Source of the DNA: DASTPP01 sp035762175
GTDB taxonomy: Bacteria; Myxococcota_A; Polyangia; Polyangiales; Polyangiaceae
Reading direction: 5' to 3'
NCBI GenBank assembly: GCA_035762175.1
Contig: DASTPP010000146.1
Span: forward strand, 33,146 to 97,145
Length of the DNA: 64,000 nucleotides
The position numbers were made by a program, and so were the translations under genes. Positions 18,218 to 26,037 of this stretch are shown here, one piece after another. Positions within the stretch are counted from its first letter, which is position 1, and every line of letters starts with the position of its first letter. The notes below the pieces were generated by a model. It saw nothing but the letters and a program-made list of their open reading frames with translations. It was not told where the DNA came from and did not search any database.

Positions 18218-18463
18218 TCAGGCCGCCAGCTCGATCCAGACTTCGTTCCGCCGCAAGAAGGGCAAGACGCCCGGCGGGTCATACCCGGCCACCTCGACCC
18301 CGCCGCGCGCCTCGAGGCCCGCGCGCGCGGGCGCCTCGACGAGCTCGCGGCCCTTGCGGTCGAAGCGCTCGGGCAAGAACCGCCCCGCAAAGCGCAAGGC
18401 CGCGACGCGACGCTCGGGCACCGGCCGCAGCTCGACGCGCGGGTCGGCCGGCGCCGGCATCAT
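18218..18463 (-). pseudogene. C-terminal remnant of SOUL haem-binding protein
   Basis: 81 residues matching only the end of the SOUL family: PRVELRPVPERRVAALRFAG, then VAGYDPPGVLPFLRRNEVWIEL. Family members are usually around 200 residues; no N-terminal half is visible upstream in any minus-strand frame. Probably a decayed or truncated gene, although a short expressed protein is possible. It converges on the response-regulator gene. Confidence 0.5.
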
Positions 18464-18813
18464 GCGTTCGATCGCGCCCCGCGTTCGGATGCATTCGCGG
18501 TCCGGCCGGGGCGTTGCGGCGGCAGGGGCGCCGCCTCGCCCCCTGGCTACCGCCCGGCCGCCGGCTGGCCGAGACGTACGCCCCGCAGCGGCCGGGCAAC
18601 GATCGGGCGCGCCGCAGGTCGCTCCGGTCCGGCCGCAGGCGGGGCTCGGGGCGCGCCCGCGGCCACGACGGCGCTCGTGCGGTCGCTTCTCCGTCCGCGC
18701 CCGACGCGCAGAGGCTCCGGCCCGCGCCGCGCCCGTACGAACTGGCCCAAGGGTGGCCCGATCTGGTAGACGAACGCGGCGCCCGCCGCAGGCGGGTCGC
18801 GGCAGGTCGCCCC
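18464..18813. other. Intergenic region upstream of exonuclease gene
   Basis: GC-rich, no gene supported; probably promoter of the exonuclease and eroded upstream part of the SOUL gene. Confidence 0.4.
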
Positions 18814-19752
18814 ATGAAGATCGTCAGCTGGAACGTCAACGGCATGCGCTCCGTCTTGCGCAAGGGCTTCGACTCGTGTCTGCGCGGCCTCTCGCCCGAC
18901 GTGTTGTGCCTGCAAGAGGTGCGCGCCGAGTGGCACGAGGTGCCCGACGGGCACCGCGCCGCGCTCGAGCGCGAGTACGACGTGTGCTGGTTCGCCTGCC
19001 AGCGCAAGAAGGGTTACGCCGGCAGCGCCACGCTCTCGCGCAGCGGGCTGCCCTTCGCGCACGCGCCCGGGCTCGGCCTGGGCGATTACGACTGCGAGGG
19101 GCGCATCGTCGTCAGCACGCACCCGGCGTTCACGCTGATCGCGGGCTACTTTCCCAACGCCTCGGCCGAGCTCGTGCGGCTGCCGTACAAGCGCGCCTTC
19201 GCCCGCGACCTCGCCCGCATCGTGCGCGAGCGGCACGCGAGGGGCGAGCGGCTCGTCGTCGTCGGCGACATGAACGTCGCCCCCGAAGAGATCGATCTCG
19301 CGCGCCCGGCCGCCAACCGCCAGAACCCGGGCTTCACCGACGAAGAGCGCGAAGACTTCCGGGGCTACCTCGCCGCGGGGCTCGTCGACGTGCTGCGCGA
19401 GCGCAACCCGGGCGTGCCCGGGCTCTACACCTGGTGGACGCAGCGCGGCGGCGCCCGCGCCCGCAACGTCGGGTGGCGCATCGACCTCTTTCTCGTCAGC
19501 CGCGAGCTCATGCCGCTCGTGCGCGACGCGCGCATTCACCCCGAGGTCGCCGGCTCCGACCACTGCCCGATCAGCCTCGAGCTCGATCTGCCCGCGGCCG
19601 AAGCGGTCTCGAAGCGCGCCGCCGCGCCGCCGCTCGAGGCCGCGAGCGCGGTCGAGCCGGCCCGCGCCGCGGGGCCCCGGCGCGCCCCGGCGCGCCTGCC
19701 GGCGCGGTCGTCGGGGCGCCGCCCGGCCGACAAGACCCGCGCGGCGCCGTGA
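18814..19752 (+). CDS. xth: Exodeoxyribonuclease III / AP endonuclease
   Basis: 312 residues. The N-terminal MKIVSWNVNGMRS, LCLQEVR, GDMNVAPEE and GSDHCPI motifs are the metal-binding and catalytic set of the ExoIII/APE1 family, with WRIDLFLVS. Acts in base excision repair, cleaving at abasic sites and degrading 3' ends. The last 55 or so residues are an Ala/Arg/Pro-rich extension beyond the conserved fold. The 3' end lies opposite the tail of the HugZ-like gene. Confidence 0.95.
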   Translation: MKIVSWNVNGMRSVLRKGFDSCLRGLSPDVLCLQEVRAEWHEVPDGHRAALEREYDVCWFACQRKKGYAGSATLSRSGLPFAHAPGLGLGDYDCEGRIVVSTHPAFTLIAGYFPNASAELVRLPYKRAFARDLARIVRERHARGERLVVVGDMNVAPEEIDLARPAANRQNPGFTDEEREDFRGYLAAGLVDVLRERNPGVPGLYTWWTQRGGARARNVGWRIDLFLVSRELMPLVRDARIHPEVAGSDHCPISLELDLPAAEAVSKRAAAPPLEAASAVEPARAAGPRRAPARLPARSSGRRPADKTRAAP

Positions 19753-20621
19753 GCGGCCGGGCCGCGGCGAGGGGCGCGAGGCCGGGGTAAACCGGCCGCG
19801 TGCCCCGCGGGCGCCGCGCCGCCGATCGCCCGGGCGCGCCGCACCAGCGCCACCATGGCGCGGCGCACCTCGTCGCTCGTGGCGACCGGCTCGTCGAAGG
19901 CGAGGCGCACCGCGCGCGGGCCCTCGGGGGTCGTGACGGCCAGCTCGAAGCCGTAGCGGTCGACCGCCGTCATCGTGGCGCCCGTCGCGTCGGCCACCTT
20001 GGCCAGGGCCGTGGCGTAGGCGAGCACCGCGCTCGCGTGGTCGTCGTTCATGTGCTCGAGAATGCCCGCGGCGGCGTCGGCGAGGGGGTCGGGCTCGGCG
20101 GCGGCGTACTCGTCGGCGCCGACCCACGACATGCGGCCGAAGCCGCCGACGTAGCGCAGGGCGCGGGGCTCGAGGCGGTAGAACGCGAAGTCTTTGAAGT
20201 CGACGTAATACGCGGCCCCCGGCTGCTGCCGCAAGAACGCCTCGCGCACCGGCGCGATCTCGTCGCCCTCGACCTTCGCGCAGGCGCCGAGAATCGTGAC
20301 CCGCCCCACCGCCAGCGGCTCGTCGTGGCCGCCGAGCGGCTCGGTGAGCAGCGCCGAGGCGTCGCTGCAGGCGTGCAGGTTGCCGGTATGCTCGGCCAGC
20401 TCGGACAACAAAAAGAGGGGCCGCCCCCGCGCGTCGGCGGCCACCGTGACCAGCGACCCGTAGGGGAAGCCCGCCGGCTCGCGGGCGATCGTCGAGAGCG
20501 TCGCCGACTTCGCCCGGGCGACCAGGGTGCGGCAGCGCTCGGCGTGGCTGGGCGCCGGCACCTTCGCGGGGGCGACGTCTTCTCTGGACGCGGGTCGTTG
20601 GTGCTCGTTGGCCATGGCCAC
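19536..20621 (-). CDS. HugZ-like pyridoxamine 5'-phosphate oxidase-fold / DUF2470 protein
   Basis: 361 codons as read. The N-terminal split-barrel FMN-binding-like domain (ATLSTIAREPAGFPYGS, GRPLFLLSELAEHTGNL) is followed by DUF2470 (ILEHMNDDHASAVLAYA, DRYGFEL). Relatives such as HugZ bind or degrade haem. Conserved sequence ends near 19835; the frame then runs on about 100 residues of Arg/Ala-rich sequence, crossing 217 bp antisense to the exonuclease gene before a stop. The true end may differ because of an indel. Start could also be ATG 20615. Confidence 0.82.
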   Translation of the reverse strand: MAMANEHQRPASREDVAPAKVPAPSHAERCRTLVARAKSATLSTIAREPAGFPYGSLVTVAADARGRPLFLLSELAEHTGNLHACSDASALLTEPLGGHDEPLAVGRVTILGACAKVEGDEIAPVREAFLRQQPGAAYYVDFKDFAFYRLEPRALRYVGGFGRMSWVGADEYAAAEPDPLADAAAGILEHMNDDHASAVLAYATALAKVADATGATMTAVDRYGFELAVTTPEGPRAVRLAFDEPVATSDEVRRAMVALVRRARAIGGAAPAGHAAGLPRPRAPRRGPAAHGAARVLSAGRRPDDRAGRRAGARRGPAARAGSTALAASSGGAAARFETASAAGRSSSRLIGQWSEPATSG

Positions 20622-20708
20622 GGCATAGCACCGCGCCCGTCGGGCCGCCGCCCCCGCGCCCGCGCGTGGGCATCGCCACCTGCCGCGCCCTGTGCTGATC
20701 TATCCGCG

Positions 20709-21488
20709 ATGAACGACGCGGCGTTGCTGGCGGCCTTCGACGAGCAGATGCGCAAGAACGCCCCCGGCGACGGCACCGGCGCGACCGTCGAACGGTCGGG
20801 GCGCGTCGTGCGCTATCTGAGCCCCGACCCGGCCGGCTGGTCGGCGATCATTTGGTCTGATCTCGACGAGGCGTCCGCCGACGGCGCCATCGACGAGCAG
20901 GTGCGCTTCTTCGCCGGCCGCGGGCAGGCCTTCGAGTGGAAGCACTACGCCCACGATCGCCCCGCCGACCTGCCCGCCCGCCTGCTCGCCGCCGGCTTCG
21001 AGCCGGGCGACGAAGAGGCGCTGATGGTCGCCGAGGTCTCTCGCCTCGATCTCGGCGCCGCCCTGCCGCCCGACCTGCGCCTCGCGCGCGTGCGCGACGC
21101 CGCCGGCGTCGACCTCGTCGTGCGCGCCCACGAAGAGGTCTTCGGCGTCGAGCACGGCTGGCTCCGTCAGGCGATGCTCGCGCAGCTCGAGCGCGCGCCC
21201 GATGCGATGGCCGCCTTCGTCGCGCTCGCGGGCGAGGCGCCCGTGTGCTCGGGGCGCGTCGAGTTCCACCCGGGGGCCGACTTCGCGAGCCTCTGGGGCG
21301 GCGGCACGCTGCCCGCCTTCCGGGGCCGGGGCGTCTACCGGGCGCTCGTCGCCGCGCGGGCGCGCCTCGCCGCCGAGCGCGGCGTGCGCTACCTGCAGGT
21401 CGACGCCTCGCCCGAGAGCCGGCCCATCCTCGAGCGGCTCGGCTTCCGGAGGCTCAGCAGCACGACGCCCTATCTGCGTGCGCCGTAG
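20709..21488 (+). CDS. GNAT-family N-acetyltransferase
   Basis: 259 residues. The C-terminal half has the acetyl-CoA-binding loop FRGRGVYRAL followed by a beta-alpha unit (YLQVDASPESRPILERLGFRRL) typical of GNAT enzymes. The N-terminal 100 residues look like a degenerate first GNAT-like lobe. Substrate unknown. Divergent from the HugZ-like gene with 87 bp between starts. Confidence 0.85.
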   Translation: MNDAALLAAFDEQMRKNAPGDGTGATVERSGRVVRYLSPDPAGWSAIIWSDLDEASADGAIDEQVRFFAGRGQAFEWKHYAHDRPADLPARLLAAGFEPGDEEALMVAEVSRLDLGAALPPDLRLARVRDAAGVDLVVRAHEEVFGVEHGWLRQAMLAQLERAPDAMAAFVALAGEAPVCSGRVEFHPGADFASLWGGGTLPAFRGRGVYRALVAARARLAAERGVRYLQVDASPESRPILERLGFRRLSSTTPYLRAP

Positions 21489-21978
21489 GGTGCCAGCTTC
21501 GGGCCGGTGGGCACCGGATTCGTACACACTTGAATCACCCGTTCCCCGCGCCGGACGTAGCGCCGGGCGTAGCGGCCCCGACGCAGGTGCGGCGAGCACG
21601 CCGCGCCCGCTCGCCGCTCGGGGCCCTCGGCGCGATGCCCTCGCTTTCGGGGGCGCTCGGGGGTGGAGGGCGTCGGGCCCGGCGCTTCGCGTCCATGCGC
21701 GGGGCGTGCCCGGGGGCAACGCATTCGGATAGGGTGCGGCCCCGCGCTATCTGTTGGCCACAGAAAGCTTTAGCGCGGTCGGACGCAACCGCTGCAGGCG
21801 ATCGGGCTGCGAAAGCCCAAAAAGCGCCTTGCCCGGCCGGGTGTCATACTGTACTACACGTGGGTGACCGTTCGGCGAGGGGGAGGCCTGCGACGAACGT
21901 CATCTTTCTTACTTTGTGCGTCGGGGCGAGAGAGCGCCCGGGTCGCCGGTCTTTCCAATTTCGATAATGGGGTTTTCC
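21489..21978. other. Intergenic region upstream of PLA2-like gene
   Basis: No gene supported. A small hairpin GGGCT-GCGAA-AGCCC lies near 21807-21821. The more AT-balanced last 150 bp probably contains the promoter of the downstream lipoprotein gene. Confidence 0.4.
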
Positions 21979-22602
21979 ATGAAAAAGAAACGTTTCTCGT
22001 TCGGGGTCATGGTGGTTCCGCTGGTTGCGTTGGCCGCGGCGGCCTGTGCGACCGAAGAGGGGGCGAACGGCTCGTCGAGCGACGCGTTCACCGACCGCTC
22101 GTGCGCCGGGCCCGAGGGGCCGCCCGCGGCGAGCCCCTTCGCCGACCCGCCGCGCTGCGAGATGCGGCCCATCTTGGTTGACGGGGCGCTGACGACCGAC
22201 GACGAGCGCGCGCGCTGGTGCGAGTATGGCTCGTGCGGCCGCTCGGGCGAGGCCTCGTGTCGGCTCGTCGACGAGCAGGTGGTCGCGCGCACCTTCGTCG
22301 AGTGCGACACGGGCGCGGTCAAGTGTCAGCGCTGTGGCTTCCGCCAGGTCGAGTGCGGCACGACGCAGGGCTGCGTCGAGCACGACGCCTGCTACGACGA
22401 GCGGTTGCGCAACAACGAGATCGACAGCTTCAGCCTCTTCATGGCGCTGCGGGCGTACTGCGACGCGCCGATCGCGGCCGAGTACCCGATCTCGGAGTGG
22501 TCGGCCTGGATGCGCGGCGAGCCCGGCCCGAGCGGCTTCGAGTTCTTCTTGCCCTACCAGGAAGAGCTCGGCTGCGAGGTGCTCGAAGGCGCCTGCCAGT
22601 GA
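21979..22602 (+). CDS. Cys-rich lipoprotein with phospholipase-A2-like motif
   Basis: 207 residues from ATG 21979 (GGGG upstream; ATG 21967 is an alternative). Signal KKKRFSFGVMVVPLVALAA with lipobox AAAC (C23). The mature protein has about a dozen cysteines and the motif GCVEHDACYDERL. C-x-x-H-D-x-C-Y is the catalytic His-Asp signature of secreted phospholipases A2. The classic calcium loop is not obvious, so activity is uncertain; a disulfide-rich structural protein is the alternative. Probably outer-membrane attached. Confidence 0.7.
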   Translation: MKKKRFSFGVMVVPLVALAAAACATEEGANGSSSDAFTDRSCAGPEGPPAASPFADPPRCEMRPILVDGALTTDDERARWCEYGSCGRSGEASCRLVDEQVVARTFVECDTGAVKCQRCGFRQVECGTTQGCVEHDACYDERLRNNEIDSFSLFMALRAYCDAPIAAEYPISEWSAWMRGEPGPSGFEFFLPYQEELGCEVLEGACQ

Positions 22603-22645
22603 GCCCCGGCGAGCCGGCCCGCGCGGGGGCCCGCCCGCGTCCGCG

Positions 22646-23566
22646 TCAGCCGCCGAAGTTCTGCGTCCAGTAGTGGCCGAAGCGCGAGCCGGGCCGGAAG
22701 GCGTAGCCGACGCCGAGGAAGCGGAACTCGCGGCTCATCAGGTTCGAGCAGTGCCCCGGGCTCTGCACCCACTGGTCGACGACGGCCTCGGCCGTGGCGC
22801 GCCCGGCGGCGATGTTCTCGCCGATGGCGCCGCCCCCGTAGCCCGCGGCGCGCACGCGCGTGACCATCGTGCGCCCGTCGCGCGAGGTGTGATCGAAATA
22901 GTCTTGGGTCGCCATGTCCTGGCTGTGGCCGCGCGCGGCGGCGTGCAGCGCAGGGTGCGGCTCGAGCGGGGCGGCGGGCCCGAAGGGTTGGTTTCCGCAC
23001 TGGGCGCCGCGCGACCTGACGGCGTTGACGCGCACGAGCACCTCGTGCTCGAGGGCGGCCCAGGCGGGCGGGTGGCTGCCGGGGGGCGGGGCGGGGCCCG
23101 GCGGCGCGGTCGGCACCGGCCAGGGGCCGCCGCCCGGAAACCAAGCGCTCGGCGGGGGCAAGGCGAGGCCCGGCGGCAGCGGCAGGCCCCAGGGGGCGGG
23201 CGGGGCCCCTTGGGTCGCCGGGGGCGGGGCGTGGCCGGGCGGATACCCGCCTTGGGGATAGCCGCCTTGGGGATAGCCGCCTTGGGGATAGCCACCTTGG
23301 GGATAGCCACCTTGCGGATACCCGCCTTGCGGATAGCCGCCGGGGGGCGGGTAGCCGGGCTGCGGGGGTGGCGCCGTCGAGCGGGAGGGGCAGGCGAGGG
23401 CGCCGAGGGCGAGGGCGGCGAGGCCGGCCCGCAGGCCCAAGCTCGGGCGGGGGCTCTCTCTCGGTCGAGCTTGGCGGGCGATCACCTTGAGGCGAGGTCG
23501 AGCGTGTGGGGCGGGGCGCTCGCCGTACGGGCGGGGCGGGGGGCGTGCGGGCGAGGTGACGGCCAT
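22646..23566 (-). CDS. CAP (SCP/PR1) domain lipoprotein with GGYPQ repeats
   Basis: Up to 306 residues; a GTG at 23485 just before the signal peptide is an alternative start. Lipobox LGALAC, then seven GGYPQ repeats and a Pro-rich linker. The C-terminal CAP domain shows LVRVNAVRSRG, HSQDMATQDYFDHTSRDG, GENIAAG and SPGHCSNLMSREFRFLGVGYA. CAP proteins are extracytoplasmic and of diverse function. The repeat DNA (18-bp-scale units at 23245-23345) may vary in copy number. Confidence 0.85.
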   Translation of the reverse strand: MAVTSPARPPPRPYGERPAPHARPRLKVIARQARPRESPRPSLGLRAGLAALALGALACPSRSTAPPPQPGYPPPGGYPQGGYPQGGYPQGGYPQGGYPQGGYPQGGYPPGHAPPPATQGAPPAPWGLPLPPGLALPPPSAWFPGGGPWPVPTAPPGPAPPPGSHPPAWAALEHEVLVRVNAVRSRGAQCGNQPFGPAAPLEPHPALHAAARGHSQDMATQDYFDHTSRDGRTMVTRVRAAGYGGGAIGENIAAGRATAEAVVDQWVQSPGHCSNLMSREFRFLGVGYAFRPGSRFGHYWTQNFGG

Positions 23567-24279
23567 CGGCCGACGGGACGATAGCAGAGCGAGCGGGGTG
23601 GGGCCGGCGGGCGGCCCGGTCGGCGCGAGCTGGGGTGTTCGCGTGGCGGGGCTACGGACGCGCCGGGGAAGATCGTCGGTACGTGCGACGTAAGAGGCCG
23701 ACCTTCGGCCCGGCCCTTAGCTCGATAACGAGGCGACGACGTGGGTGAATTGGTGAGGGTGACGAACGTCTGTCCGGCGGCGATGGTTTTTCTAAAGACT
23801 TAGAAGCCCCTCTACGACGGCGGGGGCTCGCGCCCGGCCCTTGGTGGCGTGCAGCAAGGCAAAAGAAGCCCCGCGACGCCGAGCGGGCGTGCCTGCGGGG
23901 CGGTGGCACGGGCGCTGCAAAGCCTGGTTGGCGTCCGGACGCCGCCCGAGGCCCCCCGCGCGGCGCGCGACGCGGGCCGAGCCTCGGCGGCCCCGGGCCT
24001 TTCAGGGTAGGCCAGTCGGCCGAGCGATCGGCAGAATGCGCCGCATCGTGGGGTCGCCCGCGGGGGCAGGGAGGCACGGGGTTACTTCGAAATTACGCCG
24101 ATCGGCGCGGGTTCGAATCTCGCCCCGACACGAAGCGGAGGGCGCGGGGGCGGCGGGCCTCGGCGCGGGCAAGAGGGTTCTGGCGGGCAGTGAGCGATCC
24201 GGTTACTTCGTTAGGGTTACGAAACAACACCGGGCGCGTGTTCTCCCGCCTTTTTTGGGTCGGAACGGGGAAGGTTACG
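23567..24279. other. Long intergenic region upstream of rsr
   Basis: No protein gene supported. It contains a tRNA T-arm-like element (24107-24123), hairpin-forming sequences and four copies of GGTTAC (24080, 24201, 24215 and 24274), the last just before the rsr start. Confidence 0.5.
24010..24131 (+). ncRNA. Candidate Y RNA with tRNA-like T-arm
   Basis: A perfect T-arm mimic: GCGGG (24107-24111), loop TTCGAAT (24112-24118), CTCGC (24119-24123). It is preceded by the 12-bp palindrome at 24096-24107 and can be closed by GTCGG (24015-24019) with CCGAC (24125-24129). No tRNA acceptor partner or anticodon arm could be found. Bacterial Y RNAs typically lie next to the Ro60 gene and carry a tRNA-like module, and rsr starts 150 bp downstream. 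Ends are estimates. Confidence 0.35.
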
Positions 24280-25914
24280 ATGGGCACCTTGAACCGCCGT
24301 CGCGTCCGCGGCGGCGGCCCGCCGGCGGGCGGGCACCTCAACTGGATGGGCGGGGCCTCGTACGAGGTCAGTGATCCGGTCGCCCGGCTGCGCCTGGCGG
24401 CCTCGTCGTGCTTCTTCGGCGAGCCGATGTACTACCACCGGGGCGAGGGGGGCGCGCCCCGCCGCGGGCCGCGGGCGAAGGCCGCGCCGGGCGCCGCGCT
24501 GAGCGACGCCGACGTCGATCGGCTGCGCGAGACCTTGCGCGCGATCGATCCGCGCGCGTGGCGGGGGCTCGGCCCGGCGGAGCTGCTCGAGCGCGCCATC
24601 GACGAGGCGCTCGCGGCCGACCCCGAGCGCACGCTCGCCGAGGCGGCGCGGCTGCGCAACGAAGAGCATATGCGCGCGACGCCGCAGGTGATCTTGGTGC
24701 GGGCGGCGAACCTCCCGGCGCTCAAGGGCACGGGCCTGGTGCGCCGGCACGCCAAGGCGATCGTGCGCCGCGCCGACGAGCCGGCGACGGGCCTCGCCTA
24801 CCAGCTCGCGCGCTTCGGCAAGCCGGTTCCGAACGCATTGAAGCGGGCGTGGCGCGAGGCGCTCGCGCGCTTCGACGACTACGAGCTCGCCAAGTATCGC
24901 CTCGCCTCGCGCGAGGTGAAGGCGGTCGACGTCGTCAACCTGACGCACCCGAAGTCGGACGCGGTCGGTCGCCTCGCCCGGGGCGAGCTCGCCCAAGCCG
25001 ACCGGACCTGGGAGGCGATCGTGTCGGCGAAGGGCTCGAACGCGGCGGCCTGGCGCGAGGCGCTCGGGGTGATGGGGCACATGGCCCTCTTGCGCAACCT
25101 GCGCAACCTGCTCGAGGCGGGGGTCGAGCCGCGCGAGTTCGTCGCGCAGCTCGTGGCCGGGGCGCCGCGGGGCAAGCAGCTGCCCTTCCGGTATTATAGC
25201 GCCTACCGCGCCGTCGGCGACCGGGCGCCCGCGGCGCTGCGCGACGGCATCGAGGCCTGCCTCGACGCCGCGCTCGCGAACCTGCCGTCGTTCCCCGGCC
25301 GGGTGATGTCGCTCTGCGACAACAGCGGCTCGGCCCGCAGCGCGACGACGAGCTCGCTCGGCACCATGCCGATCGCGACCATCGCCAACCTGAGCGGGGT
25401 GCTGACGGGCATGCGCGCGGACGACGGCTACCTCGGCGTCTTCGGCGACCGGCTCGAGACCTTCTCGGTGCGGCCGCGATCGTCGACCTTCGACCAGCTC
25501 GAGTGCGCCGAGCTGCTGGGCGCCGGGGTCGGCGGCGGCACCGAGACGGGCCTCTGGCTCTTCTGGGACCGCGCCATCCGCGCGCGCGAGCACTGGGACT
25601 ACGTCTTCGTCTACTCGGACCTGCAGGCCGGCCACGGCGGCCTCTACGGCTCGGACCCGGGCGCCTACCGCGACTACCGCTGGGGCGGCACGAAGAACAT
25701 CGACGTCGCGAAGCTCATCAAGGCCTACCGCGAGAAGGTAAACCCCGACGTCTTGATCTTTCTCGTGCAGGTCGCGGGCTACCAGGACACGATCGTGCCC
25801 GAGTTCTACGACAAGACGTACGTCTTGGGCGGCTGGGGCGAGGGGCTCTTGCGCTTCGCCGCCGAGATGGCCGGCCTCGCCCGGCCCGCCCCGCCGCCCG
25901 CGCCCGCCGCCTGA
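24280..25914 (+). CDS. rsr: Ro60-like TROVE domain RNA-binding protein
   Basis: 544 residues from ATG 24280 with GGAAGG upstream. The ring-forming TROVE/HEAT portion covers about residues 1-330 (KPVPNALKRAWREALARFDDYELAKY, DVVNLTHP). The C-terminal VWA-like domain carries a MIDAS motif D347-N-S349-G-S351. Bacterial Ro proteins bind Y RNAs, and with polynucleotide phosphorylase or other nucleases take part in RNA quality control and stress survival. Conserved length and motifs suggest a functional protein. Not in an operon with another protein gene. Confidence 0.95.
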   Translation: MGTLNRRRVRGGGPPAGGHLNWMGGASYEVSDPVARLRLAASSCFFGEPMYYHRGEGGAPRRGPRAKAAPGAALSDADVDRLRETLRAIDPRAWRGLGPAELLERAIDEALAADPERTLAEAARLRNEEHMRATPQVILVRAANLPALKGTGLVRRHAKAIVRRADEPATGLAYQLARFGKPVPNALKRAWREALARFDDYELAKYRLASREVKAVDVVNLTHPKSDAVGRLARGELAQADRTWEAIVSAKGSNAAAWREALGVMGHMALLRNLRNLLEAGVEPREFVAQLVAGAPRGKQLPFRYYSAYRAVGDRAPAALRDGIEACLDAALANLPSFPGRVMSLCDNSGSARSATTSSLGTMPIATIANLSGVLTGMRADDGYLGVFGDRLETFSVRPRSSTFDQLECAELLGAGVGGGTETGLWLFWDRAIRAREHWDYVFVYSDLQAGHGGLYGSDPGAYRDYRWGGTKNIDVAKLIKAYREKVNPDVLIFLVQVAGYQDTIVPEFYDKTYVLGGWGEGLLRFAAEMAGLARPAPPPAPAA

Positions 25915-26002
25915 GCGTCCCGACGCGCGAGCGCCTGCCGCCCGCCGCCTGAGCGTCCCGACGCGCGAGCGGCCACCGCCTGAGCGTTCCGATGCGCGAG
26001 CG
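25906..26002 (+). repeat. Three 28-bp direct repeats at rsr 3' end
   Basis: Copies at 25906-25933, 25944-25971 and 25975-26002 (the last with three or four substitutions). The first contains the rsr stop codon. Core TGAGCGTCCCGACGCGCGAG. Confidence 0.8.
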
Positions 26003-26037
26003 ACCGTCGCCCGCCGCCCCGCGTCGGGGCCCGGCCC

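Noticed and set aside
24050..24131. Complete tRNA gene around the T-arm at 24107-24123
   Set aside because: No 5' acceptor strand complementary to the 3' end and no anticodon arm at the right place; kept only as a tRNA-like RNA candidate.
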